Source: CAVVXN01 sp963772585 (GTDB lineage Bacteria > Planctomycetota > PLA2 > JAEUHO01). Taken from it: a stretch of 64,000 nt of DNA. The translations under genes and the position numbers were made by a program. This document shows, in pieces, positions 8,209 to 16,736 of this stretch; within the stretch, counting starts at the first letter, position 1, and each line of letters opens with the position of its first letter. The DNA lies in the NCBI GenBank assembly GCA_963772585.1, contig CAVYXV010000007.1, positions 620,001 through 684,000 on the forward strand, written 5' to 3'. A model generated the notes under the pieces. The model was not told where the DNA came from. It saw nothing but the letters and a program-made list of their open reading frames with translations, and ran no database searches.

Positions 8209-9956
8209 CGCTCCTCCTCCTTCGCGAGGCAGCTACGGATCGCGAGGCCCGTGACCTGCCACGCGCCCATCCCGCCTTCCTTGGCCAGCGTCAGCGTGAC
8301 GAGCGCCGCGGGGTCGTCCTTCGCCGCGCGGGGCCGGGCGAGCACGACGCGGGCCTGGGCCTCCCGGGGACCGACCCGGAGAAACGCGACGCGCGCAGGG
8401 CACGGGAGCGGCGTCAGCGCCGCCGGAAGCGCCGCGGCCGCCTCGGGGGCGAGGACGGCGAGGACGGCCTCGCGGTCGCCGGCCCGCAGTCCCTCCACGA
8501 ACCTCCCGACCACCTCCTCGACGTTCCGACGCTCCGTGTCGGGCCGCCGGCGTGCCATCTCCTCCAGGTAGCGCGCGAGGACGGGTGTGGAGGCGAGCTC
8601 CCGGGCCGACCTCCCCTTCGCGTCCTGGGCGTGGAGCGAGGCACCCTGCTCGAGGAGGGCCTGGACGACCTCGCCGTGGCCGCGGGAGGCCGCCAGGAGG
8701 AGCGGGGTGCGCCGGAGCGCGTCCGTGGCGTCCGCGTCGGCGCCCAAGCGGAGCAACGCGCGCACGGTGGCGACGTGCCCCTCGAACGCCGCGACGTGGA
8801 GCGGCGTGAGCCCGCGGCGGTCCCCGGCTTCCAGCAGCCCCTCCTTCGCTTCCACGAAGCGGTCGAACGACGGGATGCCCCCCTCGCCCTCGCCCAGGAT
8901 GTGCTGGACGAGCAGCGCGGCGACGTCCGCTCGGTCCTGGAGCGCCGCCGCGTGCAGGGCGTTCCGCCCTTGCGCGTCCTTCGCCATCGGGTCGGCGCCC
9001 GCGGCGAGCCGCCGCGCGACCGCTTGGGCGTCCCCCTCGAACGCCGCCGCCGCGAGGAGTCCGTCGGCGGTCGCGGCGACCGCGCTCGTGTCGATGCGCG
9101 GGGCGTCCGCGAGGGACGTCGCGTCCGGCAGGCGCACGTAGCGGAGCGTGAACCGACGCCGGGAGAGATCCACGTCCTGCAACCGGGCCCGGAACACGGC
9201 GCCGACGCTCGTGCGCACGAGGAAGTCGGTGTCGGCTCGGAACTCCCGGTGCGTGAGGGACGGGCGCCACGCGATCGGCGCGGTCGGCCTCCCGTCGGGC
9301 GCGAGCGTTCCCGGCGCGAGCGGGGCGACGGCCGTCTCGTCGAGCGCGTGCCGGAAGAGGTCGCCGGTGCCGCCGAGCCCCGAGACCTCCGGATCGCCGG
9401 GCTCCACGAGCAAGTCGGCCGTCGTGGGTCTCCCCGCGTCCCGCTCGGTCACGCGCCACCACGTCCCCTCCTCGAGCGAGACGAGGGGCAGCGCGTCCTC
9501 GCCGGTCCCGAGGTCCACCTCGAGGGTCCGCGTCGCGCCCACCGGAGGCAGCGCGCGCTCCTTGAGGAGTCGTAGCACGGCCGCGTGCCCGCCATGGAGC
9601 GCGAGGTCGATCGGACGCAGCCGGTTGTAGTGGCTCTTGGATCCCGCCACGGCCACCGGACTCGCGCCGTGGTCGAGCAGGAAGCGGGCCGTCTCGGTCC
9701 ATCCGCCCTCGGACGCTCGGTGGAGGCGCGTGACCGCTTGCGCCGGGAAGCCCAGCAGTTGCACGTCGTCGTCGTCGAGGAACGCGTCCACGGCGCCGCC
9801 ACGTTCGACGTGCGCGCGTGCTTCGGCGAGGGCGCGCGCGTCCTCGCCGGACGACGCGACGCTCTCCGGCGGCCCGGCCCGGGCGGGCCGTGCGGCCACG
9901 AGCGCGCCTCCCATCACGACGACCAACACCGCCGACGCCAACCGGAGCACGCGCAT
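8205..9956 (-). CDS. Secreted ankyrin-repeat protein with C-terminal NTF2-like region
   Basis: A 583-residue protein with a signal peptide (hydrophobic residues 8-20, ARA at 25-27). Two ankyrin blocks are visible: one near the N-terminus (about 60-135, including LLDHGASPV and HGGHAAVLRLL) and a longer one (about 300-460, with repeats such as GLTPLHVAAFEGH and ATDALRRTPLLLAASRGH). The last ~100 residues (from about 480) have the spacing of an NTF2/SnoaL-like domain found in many planctomycete secreted proteins; this part is an inference. Ankyrin repeats mediate protein-protein contacts. It is first in an operon with the coiled-coil gene and divergent from the second giant kinase across a 635-bp gap. 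Confidence 0.85.
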   Translation of the reverse strand: MRVLRLASAVLVVVMGGALVAARPARAGPPESVASSGEDARALAEARAHVERGGAVDAFLDDDDVQLLGFPAQAVTRLHRASEGGWTETARFLLDHGASPVAVAGSKSHYNRLRPIDLALHGGHAAVLRLLKERALPPVGATRTLEVDLGTGEDALPLVSLEEGTWWRVTERDAGRPTTADLLVEPGDPEVSGLGGTGDLFRHALDETAVAPLAPGTLAPDGRPTAPIAWRPSLTHREFRADTDFLVRTSVGAVFRARLQDVDLSRRRFTLRYVRLPDATSLADAPRIDTSAVAATADGLLAAAAFEGDAQAVARRLAAGADPMAKDAQGRNALHAAALQDRADVAALLVQHILGEGEGGIPSFDRFVEAKEGLLEAGDRRGLTPLHVAAFEGHVATVRALLRLGADADATDALRRTPLLLAASRGHGEVVQALLEQGASLHAQDAKGRSARELASTPVLARYLEEMARRRPDTERRNVEEVVGRFVEGLRAGDREAVLAVLAPEAAAALPAALTPLPCPARVAFLRVGPREAQARVVLARPRAAKDDPAALVTLTLAKEGGMGAWQVTGLAIRSCLAKEEER

Positions 9957-10591
9957 GCGGCCTCCTCACGGTCCGTCCCACCGGGTTCGGCTGATGGCGC
10001 GAGCATAGAGCGGCGGGCCTCGCGGCGACGTCCGTTTTCCCGCCAAACGCGCGTGCCATCGGTCCGTTGGTAGGGTGTGGCAACGCATTCGAGCGAGGGC
10101 TCGCCCCACCCCTCTTCGTGCCGCATCCTCGCCGACCGCGGCCACTCCTCCGGCGTCCTCGCTTGCGCGCGTTGGCATGCGCGCGCCGCCGTCTCGCGGA
10201 GGGTCGGTGCCGTTCGACCGGCCCCGGGGCCGCGACATCTCCTTTTTCGAACGCGCGCTCCCGTTCCTGCTCCGGTCCGTGGGATGCCGTGGTGGCGACG
10301 ACCGTTCCTTCCCCGCCATCGACCGCCCGTCCGGCGAGGAGGGCACGCCGCGATGGCCGCACGTCCGGAGACGGTGCCGTCGAGGGACCGGCGTTCGCCT
10401 TGGATCGCGAGCGAGATGCGGACCGCGGCCGCGCGATGGCGCCGCCCGTTCGTGAAGGATGCGGGTGAAACCAACGGACGGACGGCAGGTCCTGGCCGGC
10501 CGACCGCGTTTCGGCGCCCCACCAACGCGGTGGACCGGCCGAAATCGCCGCATCGCTTGCTCCCGTGCGATGAATCGGGTGTACTCCCTCC
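9957..10591. other. 635-bp divergent non-coding region
   Basis: It separates the ankyrin gene (minus) from the second kinase (plus). Open frames here have no family resemblance and no consistent codon pattern. It contains a GGTAGGGT promoter-like octamer at 10069-10076 on the plus strand, over 500 nt from the next start, and a large hairpin at 10509-10544. A long leader or small RNA is possible but not shown. Confidence 0.5.
10509..10544 (+). promoter_or_regulatory. Two-part hairpin upstream of the second giant kinase
   Basis: Outer arms TTTCGGC (10509-10515) and GCCGAAA (10538-10544) pair perfectly, and inside them CCACC (10519-10523) pairs with GGTGG (10529-10533). It ends 47 nt before the kinase start. 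It could be an operator, a leader structure or an attenuator. Confidence 0.4.
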
Positions 10592-13500
10592 ATGGTCGCG
10601 GGAGCGGGGCGGTTCGGCCCGTACCGATTGATCCGTGAACTCGGAACGGGAGCCAGCGCGACGGTCTGGCTCGCGGAGGTGATCGAGCCGCGCGCTTCGC
10701 TCGCCCCGGGCGACGTGGTGGCGTTGAAGGTCCTGCGCCCGCCGGATCAACTCGAATCGACGATGGGGGATCGATTCGAGCGCGAAGCCGCGGCCCTGGG
10801 CCGGATCCGCCACCCCAACGTCGTGGCGATCCTCGACGCGGGAGCGGTCGAGGAGGGGCCTTCGACGCGTCCCTACCTGGCGCTGGAGTACGTCGAGGGG
10901 GAGAGCCTCGCGGAGTTGCTCCGGCGGGACGGAGCCCAGACCGAGGCGTCGTGTCTCCAGATCGCCCGGCAGATCGCCCAGGGGCTTGCCGCCATCCACG
11001 CATCCGGACACGTCCACCGCGACATCAAGCCCCACAACCTGCTCATCAGCCGCGACCTGGAGACCGTCAAGGTGATGGACTTCGGAACCGTGCACGTGAT
11101 CGCCAGCGTGTCCCAGAGCCTCACGCGGATGGACGCTCTCGTCGGGACGCCGCTGTACGTGGCGCCCGAGCAGATCGACGCGTCGCTCGGTCCGATCGCG
11201 GCGCCGACGGACCTGTATGCCCTCGGTCTGGTGCTCTACGAACTGGCGGCCGGCGCCCATCCCTTCGCGGACGCGACGTCGGCCTGGGAGCTTCTCGAAG
11301 CGCAGATGCATCGCGCGGCACGCCCCCTCTCCGACGTGCGTCCCGTCATCTCCCCGTTCTTCGATTCCCTCGTGGGGGCCCTCCTCGCGAAGGACCCGGC
11401 GTCCCGCATTCCGGATGCGGGAGTGCTGCTTCGGGTCCTCGAGGAAGGGCGGAGCTCGGCCTGGTGGAAGACGCGGGAGCCGGCGGGTCCGACCGCCGGC
11501 TCCGCCCCGCGGCGCCACGTGCCGGCGGCCACGGACATGCGCGGCCGCGACGCGGCAATGGAGCAATGCGACCACCTGTTCCACGAGGTGTGCCGGGGGA
11601 ACGGCCGCGTGGTCCTGGCCTTCGGGGAAGGCGGCATCGGCAAGACCCGCTTGCTGGACGAGGTCCTGCGGCGCTACGGCGGGGGAGGGGCCGCGAAGAC
11701 CGTCGCGTACGGCGGCTACGCGTCGGCGGGCTCCGGTACCGCGCTCGGCGGATTCGGGGACGCCCTGCGCGACATGGTGGGGGATCGGGACCTCGAAGGC
11801 GGATTGACGACCCTGCTGGCCGACACGCCCCGGCTCGGCCGCGCGCTGGCGGCGGTTCTCCGGGGCATGCCGCCGCCCGATGGCGCCGCCCCCCTCGATC
11901 CGGAGTCGATCCGCACCGCGTTCGTCCGCGCGATCCAGGAGTTCGCGGCACGCGGACCGGTGGTGCTGGCCATCGACGACCTGCAGGACGCTTCCCTCCC
12001 GGGACTGGGGCTGTTCGCCGCGGTCGCGAACGCGATCCAGGAACGCCCCGTCCTGCTGATCGCCGCGTCGACCCCGGACCTCTCGCCGGAGTGGGGGCAA
12101 CACCTCGAGCACCTTCCGATCGTCCGTCGGCTCACGCTCGAGCGACTGGACGCCGACGCGGTCCGTGGCATCGTCCACGCCCGTCTGGGCGACGGGGACG
12201 CCCTCGCCCCCGTGGCCGACCACCTCGCCGTGGTGTCGGGAGGGGTCCCCCTCTACCTGTTCGCCCTGATCGACGACCTCATCGCGACGCGCGTGCTGGA
12301 GCCGAGGGAAGGAGCGTCCTACGCGCTGGTCGGCGACCTGCACGGCGTCACTCCCCCGAACGCCGTCCTCGACCTGCAGCGATCCCGGCTCCAGCGCCTG
12401 CCGTCGGACGCCCTCGAACTGCTCCAGGCCGCCTCCGTCATCGGCGCCGCGTTCGACCCCCGCCTCTTGAGCGACGTGGAAGGCCGACCGGTGATCGCCG
12501 TCCTCCGGGACCTCGCGCGCATCGAGCGCCAGCACCGCCTCGTCCGGGCGCGGGGCGAACGCTACGCGTTCGACCACCCCCTCCTTCGCGAGGCGCTCCA
12601 GGGCGATCTCCCCGTGCCCCTTCTGGAGGAGCTGCACTCCCGAGTGGGCGACGCCCTCGTCCGCCGCCACGGGGCGGCGGACGTCCCGGAGGACCGCCGC
12701 GGCGCCCTGGCCGCCCAGGCCTGCCGGCACCTGTTGCGGGCCGGCCGCGGCGAGGCGGCGCTCGCGTTCCTCGACGAGGGCCTCTCCCATCTGGAGGGGG
12801 CCCAGCGGATCACGGAGGCCACGGATCTGCTGCGGGCCGCCGTCGGCACGTCCGGCCTGCTCGACGCGGACCGCCGTGCGGCCCTGCTCGTGAGACTGGG
12901 CGAAGGGCTCGAGGTCCTCGGGCGGACGGAGGAGGCCCTCGGCGCCTACGAGGAGGCGCAAACGACGGCGGAGGCGTCGGACGCCCCGGGCGCCGCGGCC
13001 CGGGCGGCCATGCGGGTGCTGCGGATCCTCCGGCGTTCCGGTCGGTCTCCGCCCGCCCTGCTCGAGCGGGCGGCCCGCAACGCGAGGCAATCCGGGCAAC
13101 GGTCCCTCGAGCTGGAACTCGAGACGATGCGGGGCGGGCTGGAGGTGGACGCCGGCCGTTGGCGGGACGCCGAGCAGCGCTTCGCCCGGGTCGCCGAGCG
13201 CGCGGAGGCGGCCGGTCTGCCCATCCTCTGCGCCTCCGCGCGGGGCATGCTCGGCCGGGTCCGCCACGCCCTCGGTCGAACCGACGAGGCCCATGCCGAC
13301 CTGGAGGCCTGCCTCCGGATGCTCGAGCCGACGGGGGAGCGGCTTCGCCTGGCGCAGGCCCTCAACAACCTGGCCTGGCTCCTGATCGGGGAGGGGCGCC
13401 ACGGGGAGGCGAGACCCTACCTCGAACGCTCCCTCGCCCTGTCCCGGGACCTCGGGTACCGGGCGGGAGAGGCGAAGGCGCTCGGAAACCTGAGCCTGAC

Positions 13501-14242
13501 GTACCTGTACCAGGGACGTCTCGCGGAGGCCGTGCACTGCGCCGAACGGGACGCGGCGATCCACCTCGAGATCGGGGACACGAGGGGACGCCTGGTCGCG
13601 CTCCAGACGCTGGGAGAGGCGCTGGCCTGGGCGGGTCGCCCGGCGGACGCGTCCGCCCGGTTGGAGGAGGCCGTCGGCCTCGCGGCGGCGCTCGGACTGC
13701 CCGGGCAGGAGGCGAGCGGCCTCGACTTCCTCGCGAAGTTGGCGTCCTGGTCCGGGGACGGCGAGGCCGCGGAGCGGCTGCACGAGAGGGCCTTGGCAGC
13801 GGCGGCCGCGGCGAAGGATCCCCGGGCCCTGTCCTACGGGGAGATCGGTCGGGCGGCGACCCGCCTGCGCCTCGGCGACGTCGAGGGGGCGCGCGCGGCG
13901 CTCGCGGCCGCCGAAGGCCACGGCATCGCGGAAGACGACGCGACCGCCGTCGCGGAGTGGGCGACGTGTCGCCTGCGCGCCGGAGCGGGCGATCCCGACG
14001 AGGTGAGGCGGCGGATCGAGAACGCGGGGGACGGGCTCGCGGTCGCGACCCGCATCGAGCTCCTCCACGACCTGTGGCGCGTCACCGGGGAGCCTCGGGA
14101 TCTCGATGCCGCCTGGGGCCAACTGGAGGACCTCGCGCGCCACGCCCCTTCCCCCGACGCGGTTTGGGCCGGCACTCCCATCCACCGCGCGCTCGCCAGC
14201 GCCCGGCTTCGCGGCGCGGTCGATGAAACGTCGGACGGCTGA
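10592..14242 (+). CDS. Ser/Thr protein kinase fused to an ATPase and TPR repeats (second copy)
   Basis: A 1216-residue protein with the same layout as the kinase at 2947. The kinase domain (about 8-270) is complete: ELGTGASATVW glycine loop, K46, HRDIKPHN (142-149), DFG (163-165) and APE (191-193). The ATPase domain has Walker A GEGGIGKT (about 346-353) and a Walker B-like VLAIDDLQD. The C-terminal half is made of TPR-like helices, for example LAQALNNLAWLLIGEGRHGEA. No membrane segment is seen. The ATG at 10592 has no strong ribosome site. The gene ends at 14242 in TGATG, close to the following unknown gene, suggesting co-expression. Similarity to the first kinase suggests duplication. Confidence 0.9.
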   Translation: MVAGAGRFGPYRLIRELGTGASATVWLAEVIEPRASLAPGDVVALKVLRPPDQLESTMGDRFEREAAALGRIRHPNVVAILDAGAVEEGPSTRPYLALEYVEGESLAELLRRDGAQTEASCLQIARQIAQGLAAIHASGHVHRDIKPHNLLISRDLETVKVMDFGTVHVIASVSQSLTRMDALVGTPLYVAPEQIDASLGPIAAPTDLYALGLVLYELAAGAHPFADATSAWELLEAQMHRAARPLSDVRPVISPFFDSLVGALLAKDPASRIPDAGVLLRVLEEGRSSAWWKTREPAGPTAGSAPRRHVPAATDMRGRDAAMEQCDHLFHEVCRGNGRVVLAFGEGGIGKTRLLDEVLRRYGGGGAAKTVAYGGYASAGSGTALGGFGDALRDMVGDRDLEGGLTTLLADTPRLGRALAAVLRGMPPPDGAAPLDPESIRTAFVRAIQEFAARGPVVLAIDDLQDASLPGLGLFAAVANAIQERPVLLIAASTPDLSPEWGQHLEHLPIVRRLTLERLDADAVRGIVHARLGDGDALAPVADHLAVVSGGVPLYLFALIDDLIATRVLEPREGASYALVGDLHGVTPPNAVLDLQRSRLQRLPSDALELLQAASVIGAAFDPRLLSDVEGRPVIAVLRDLARIERQHRLVRARGERYAFDHPLLREALQGDLPVPLLEELHSRVGDALVRRHGAADVPEDRRGALAAQACRHLLRAGRGEAALAFLDEGLSHLEGAQRITEATDLLRAAVGTSGLLDADRRAALLVRLGEGLEVLGRTEEALGAYEEAQTTAEASDAPGAAARAAMRVLRILRRSGRSPPALLERAARNARQSGQRSLELELETMRGGLEVDAGRWRDAEQRFARVAERAEAAGLPILCASARGMLGRVRHALGRTDEAHADLEACLRMLEPTGERLRLAQALNNLAWLLIGEGRHGEARPYLERSLALSRDLGYRAGEAKALGNLSLTYLYQGRLAEAVHCAERDAAIHLEIGDTRGRLVALQTLGEALAWAGRPADASARLEEAVGLAAALGLPGQEASGLDFLAKLASWSGDGEAAERLHERALAAAAAAKDPRALSYGEIGRAATRLRLGDVEGARAALAAAEGHGIAEDDATAVAEWATCRLRAGAGDPDEVRRRIENAGDGLAVATRIELLHDLWRVTGEPRDLDAAWGQLEDLARHAPSPDAVWAGTPIHRALASARLRGAVDETSDG

Positions 14243-14292
14243 TGGAACCCAAGGACACGAAAGCAACGGAGACCGCTCCCGAGAGGAGGGAC

Positions 14293-14781
14293 ATGGCTGC
14301 GAACCTGCACAAGACCCGCAACAACCCGAGGGCCCCCGGCCCCGAGGCGCCGGCGCCCACGCCGATCCAGATCCCCCGCATGGGGCACTTCGACGACATG
14401 CTCTGCGTGAACGCCTCGCCGCAGCCGATCGTGTGGGGACGGTTCGGACTCCTACGGCTCGACGGCACGCCGCTGTGGATGGTCGAGCCGATCACCGTCG
14501 ATCCCTACTCCGTGAGGAGCCTGCTCTTCGACAAGGACGTGCATGCCGCGGCCATCGAGCTGTCCCTCGCCGCTTCCGGCGACCCCGGGGCGTTCAACCT
14601 CGTCGGGTACCCGATCCCGAATCCCAAGCAGATGTGCATCTGCCGCGTCGTTGCCGGGATCGCCGCGACCAAGGAGGGGGACCTCTGGCGCCCCTTCTGC
14701 ACCTTGGCCATGCTGACCGAGGACCAGAAGCAGGACACGTACCTGGACTACCACGTGGTGCCGCAGCACCTGTTGGTGTAG
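14293..14781 (+). CDS. Unknown protein downstream of the kinase, 162 residues
   Basis: Not recognised. The N-terminal ~35 residues are Pro/Ala-rich and probably disordered; the rest looks globular, with Trp and Cys scattered (MLCVNA, QMCICRVV, WRPFCTLAM) and no signal peptide. The ATG at 14293 is preferred because AGGAGGG lies just upstream. An ATG at 14242 overlapping the kinase stop (TGATG) is in the same frame and would add 17 residues. Tight linkage suggests it is a partner or substrate of the kinase. A perfect hairpin follows the stop codon. Confidence 0.7.
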   Translation: MAANLHKTRNNPRAPGPEAPAPTPIQIPRMGHFDDMLCVNASPQPIVWGRFGLLRLDGTPLWMVEPITVDPYSVRSLLFDKDVHAAAIELSLAASGDPGAFNLVGYPIPNPKQMCICRVVAGIAATKEGDLWRPFCTLAMLTEDQKQDTYLDYHVVPQHLLV

Positions 14782-14787
14782 CGGGAG

Positions 14788-14807
14788 CGGGGGCGCATGC
14801 GCCCCCG
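14788..14807 (+). terminator. Perfect GC palindrome after the kinase operon
   Basis: CGGGGGCG and CGCCCCCG pair around CATG, 7 nt after the stop codon at 14781. No T-run follows. Confidence 0.6.
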
Positions 14808-14816
14808 TCGCTTGCG

Positions 14817-14834
14817 CCCCGCCCGACGGCGGGG
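14817..14834 (+). promoter_or_regulatory. Hairpin covering the archease ribosome-binding site
   Basis: CCCCGCC (14817-14823) pairs with GGCGGGG (14828-14834). The right arm overlaps the GGGGGAGG ribosome site (14831-14838) of the archease gene at 14846, so the fold would hide part of that site. Confidence 0.4.
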
Positions 14835-14845
14835 GAGGATCCGGC

Positions 14846-15265
14846 ATGCGCGGGCACCGGTGGATCGATCACACCGCCGACATGGCCTTCGAGGTCTGGG
14901 CGGAGGACTTCGGAGGGCTTCTCGCCGAGGGGACGCGGGCGCTCGGCCGGCTGCTCAGGGCGGCCGAGGAGGGCGAGACGCTCGAGGATCGATCGCTCGC
15001 CGTCGAGGGCGGGGACCGGGAGGACGTGCTCGTCGCCTGGCTGGGGGAGGCGGTCGTGCTCTTCGAGACGGAAGGCTGGCTCGTTCGCGATGCCCGGGTC
15101 GATCGTGCCGACGGCCAGGGCGCCCGCGGCGTCCTCCGCGGACGGACGCTCGTCGCGGGCGAAGACCCCGACCGCGTGGTGAAGGCGGTCACGTACCATG
15201 ACCTCGCGATCGAGGAAGGCGACGGCGATCGACCCTGGCGCGCCACGGTCGTCCTCGACCTCTGA
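14846..15265 (+). CDS. Archease, RtcB activator
   Basis: A 139-residue protein of the archease family, which promotes guanylation and multiple turnover of the RNA ligase RtcB. It shows the family N-terminal motif WIDHTADMAFEVWA, with the conserved acidic metal-binding Asp, and the C-terminal VKAVTYHDLAIEE followed by VVLDL. Length is typical. It lies 25 bp upstream of rtcB in the same direction, the classic arrangement. The ATG at 14846 follows GGGGGAGG, part of which lies in a hairpin. Confidence 0.95.
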   Translation: MRGHRWIDHTADMAFEVWAEDFGGLLAEGTRALGRLLRAAEEGETLEDRSLAVEGGDREDVLVAWLGEAVVLFETEGWLVRDARVDRADGQGARGVLRGRTLVAGEDPDRVVKAVTYHDLAIEEGDGDRPWRATVVLDL

Positions 15266-15290
15266 CGGATCCCTCCCTCCTGGAGACGCC

Positions 15291-16736
15291 ATGACATCCC
15301 CGGCCGCGGTGGAGGTGGAGCGCCTGGGGCCCTTCCGTTGGCGGATCCCGCGCCGCGGCGCCATGCGGACCGAGGGGCTCGTCTTCGCGAGCGACGCGCT
15401 GATGGAGAGGATGCGCGAGGACCGTGCCCTGGAGCAGGTGCGAAACGTCGCCTGCCTGCCGGGCATCGTGGGGCCGAGCCTGGGCATGCCGGACCTCCAC
15501 TGGGGGTACGGCTTCGCCATCGGGGGCGTCGCGGCGTTCGACCCGCGAACGGGCATCCTCAGCCCGGGCGGCGTCGGCTACGACATCAACTGCGGCGTGC
15601 GGCTCCTCGCCTCGCCGACGGGCGCCGACGCGGCGCGGGACCGCATCGACGCCCTCGCGGACGCGCTCTACGAAGCCGTGCCCTGCGGGGTCGGCGCGGC
15701 GCGCGGCGATCTCGTGCTCGAGGGGAAGCGCATGGACGCCTGCCTCGAAGACGGCGCCCGGTGGGCCGTCCGACAGGGTCTCGGCGACGAAGCGGACGTG
15801 GAGCACACCGAGGAGGCGGGTCGTCTTGGCGGCGCCCGTCCGGATCTCGTGTCGCGGCGCGCGAAGGAGCGGGGTCGGAAGCAGCTGGGAACGCTGGGGA
15901 GCGGCAACCACTTCCTGGAGGTGGACCGGGTCGCCGAGATCTACGACGAGACGGCGGCGACGGCCCTCGGCCTCGCGACCGGTGGCGTGGGCCTGCTCAT
16001 CCACTCGGGGAGCCGCGGCCTCGGGCATCAGGTCTGCACCGATCACCTGCCGACGATGAAGAAGGCGGCGGCGAAGTACGGGATCGACCTTCCCGACCCG
16101 CAGCTCGCCTGCGCGCCCTTCGGGAGCGAGGAGGGGCAGGCCTACTTCGGCGCCATGTGCGCGGCCGTCAACTACGCGTTCGCGAACCGGCAGGTCATGG
16201 CGGCCAAGGCCCGGGAGGCGTTTCGCCGGGTCGTCGGCCGAGGGATCTCGCTCGCCCCGGTCTACGACGTCTGCCACAACATCGCGAAGGTGGAGACGCA
16301 CGAGGTGGACGGCCTCGAGCGGGACGTCGTCGTGCACCGCAAGGGCGCGACCCGCGCGTTCCCGCCGGGGCACGCGCTCACGCCGGCCGCGTACCGTGAG
16401 GTGGGGCAGCCCGTGATCGTCCCGGGCGACATGGGCCGGTACTCGTTCGTCCTCGTCGGCGGCGAGGGCGCGTGGCGCGAGTCCTTCGGATCCTCCTGCC
16501 ACGGCGCCGGGCGCATGCAGAGTCGGACGCGCGCGCGGAAGCTCACCCGCGAGCGCAGCATCTCGAAGGAGCTGCTCGCGAAGGGCATCCGCATCCGCGC
16601 CGCCAGCCGCCGTACCGTGGACGAGGAGTACCCCGAGGCCTACAAGGACGTGGCCGACGTGGTCGCCGTCGTGGACGGCGCGGGGCTCGCGCGCCTCGTG
16701 GCGCGGCTGGAGCCCATGGCGGTGATCAAGGGCTGA
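15291..16736 (+). CDS. rtcB: RNA-splicing ligase RtcB
   Basis: A 481-residue GTP- and Mn-dependent ligase that joins RNA 2',3'-cyclic phosphate ends to 5'-OH ends, used in RNA repair and, in some lineages, tRNA splicing. Visible motifs are MPDLHWGYGFAIGG, GVGYDINCGVR (metal-binding Cys), LGSGNHFLEV, HSGSRGLGHQ, the metal His in VYDVCHNIAK, VPGDMGRYSFVL and SSCHGAGR, whose His accepts GMP. It appears fully active. The start at 15291 is chosen from GGAG upstream and alignment with the family N-terminus; upstream codons are mostly archease sequence out of frame. It forms an operon with archease, and its 3' end overlaps the convergent desulfurase-like gene by 11 bp. Confidence 0.97.
   Translation: MTSPAAVEVERLGPFRWRIPRRGAMRTEGLVFASDALMERMREDRALEQVRNVACLPGIVGPSLGMPDLHWGYGFAIGGVAAFDPRTGILSPGGVGYDINCGVRLLASPTGADAARDRIDALADALYEAVPCGVGAARGDLVLEGKRMDACLEDGARWAVRQGLGDEADVEHTEEAGRLGGARPDLVSRRAKERGRKQLGTLGSGNHFLEVDRVAEIYDETAATALGLATGGVGLLIHSGSRGLGHQVCTDHLPTMKKAAAKYGIDLPDPQLACAPFGSEEGQAYFGAMCAAVNYAFANRQVMAAKAREAFRRVVGRGISLAPVYDVCHNIAKVETHEVDGLERDVVVHRKGATRAFPPGHALTPAAYREVGQPVIVPGDMGRYSFVLVGGEGAWRESFGSSCHGAGRMQSRTRARKLTRERSISKELLAKGIRIRAASRRTVDEEYPEAYKDVADVVAVVDGAGLARLVARLEPMAVIKG

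Noticed and set aside
10067..10631. Small genes in the gap before the second kinase
   Set aside because: Three overlapping frames are open, none with a ribosome site, family resemblance or consistent third-position bias; one also runs into the kinase start.
9914..14266. 1450-codon open frame on the minus strand opposite the second kinase
   Set aside because: Same GC-rich shadow effect; no domains, and it crosses an intergenic region and several gene boundaries.
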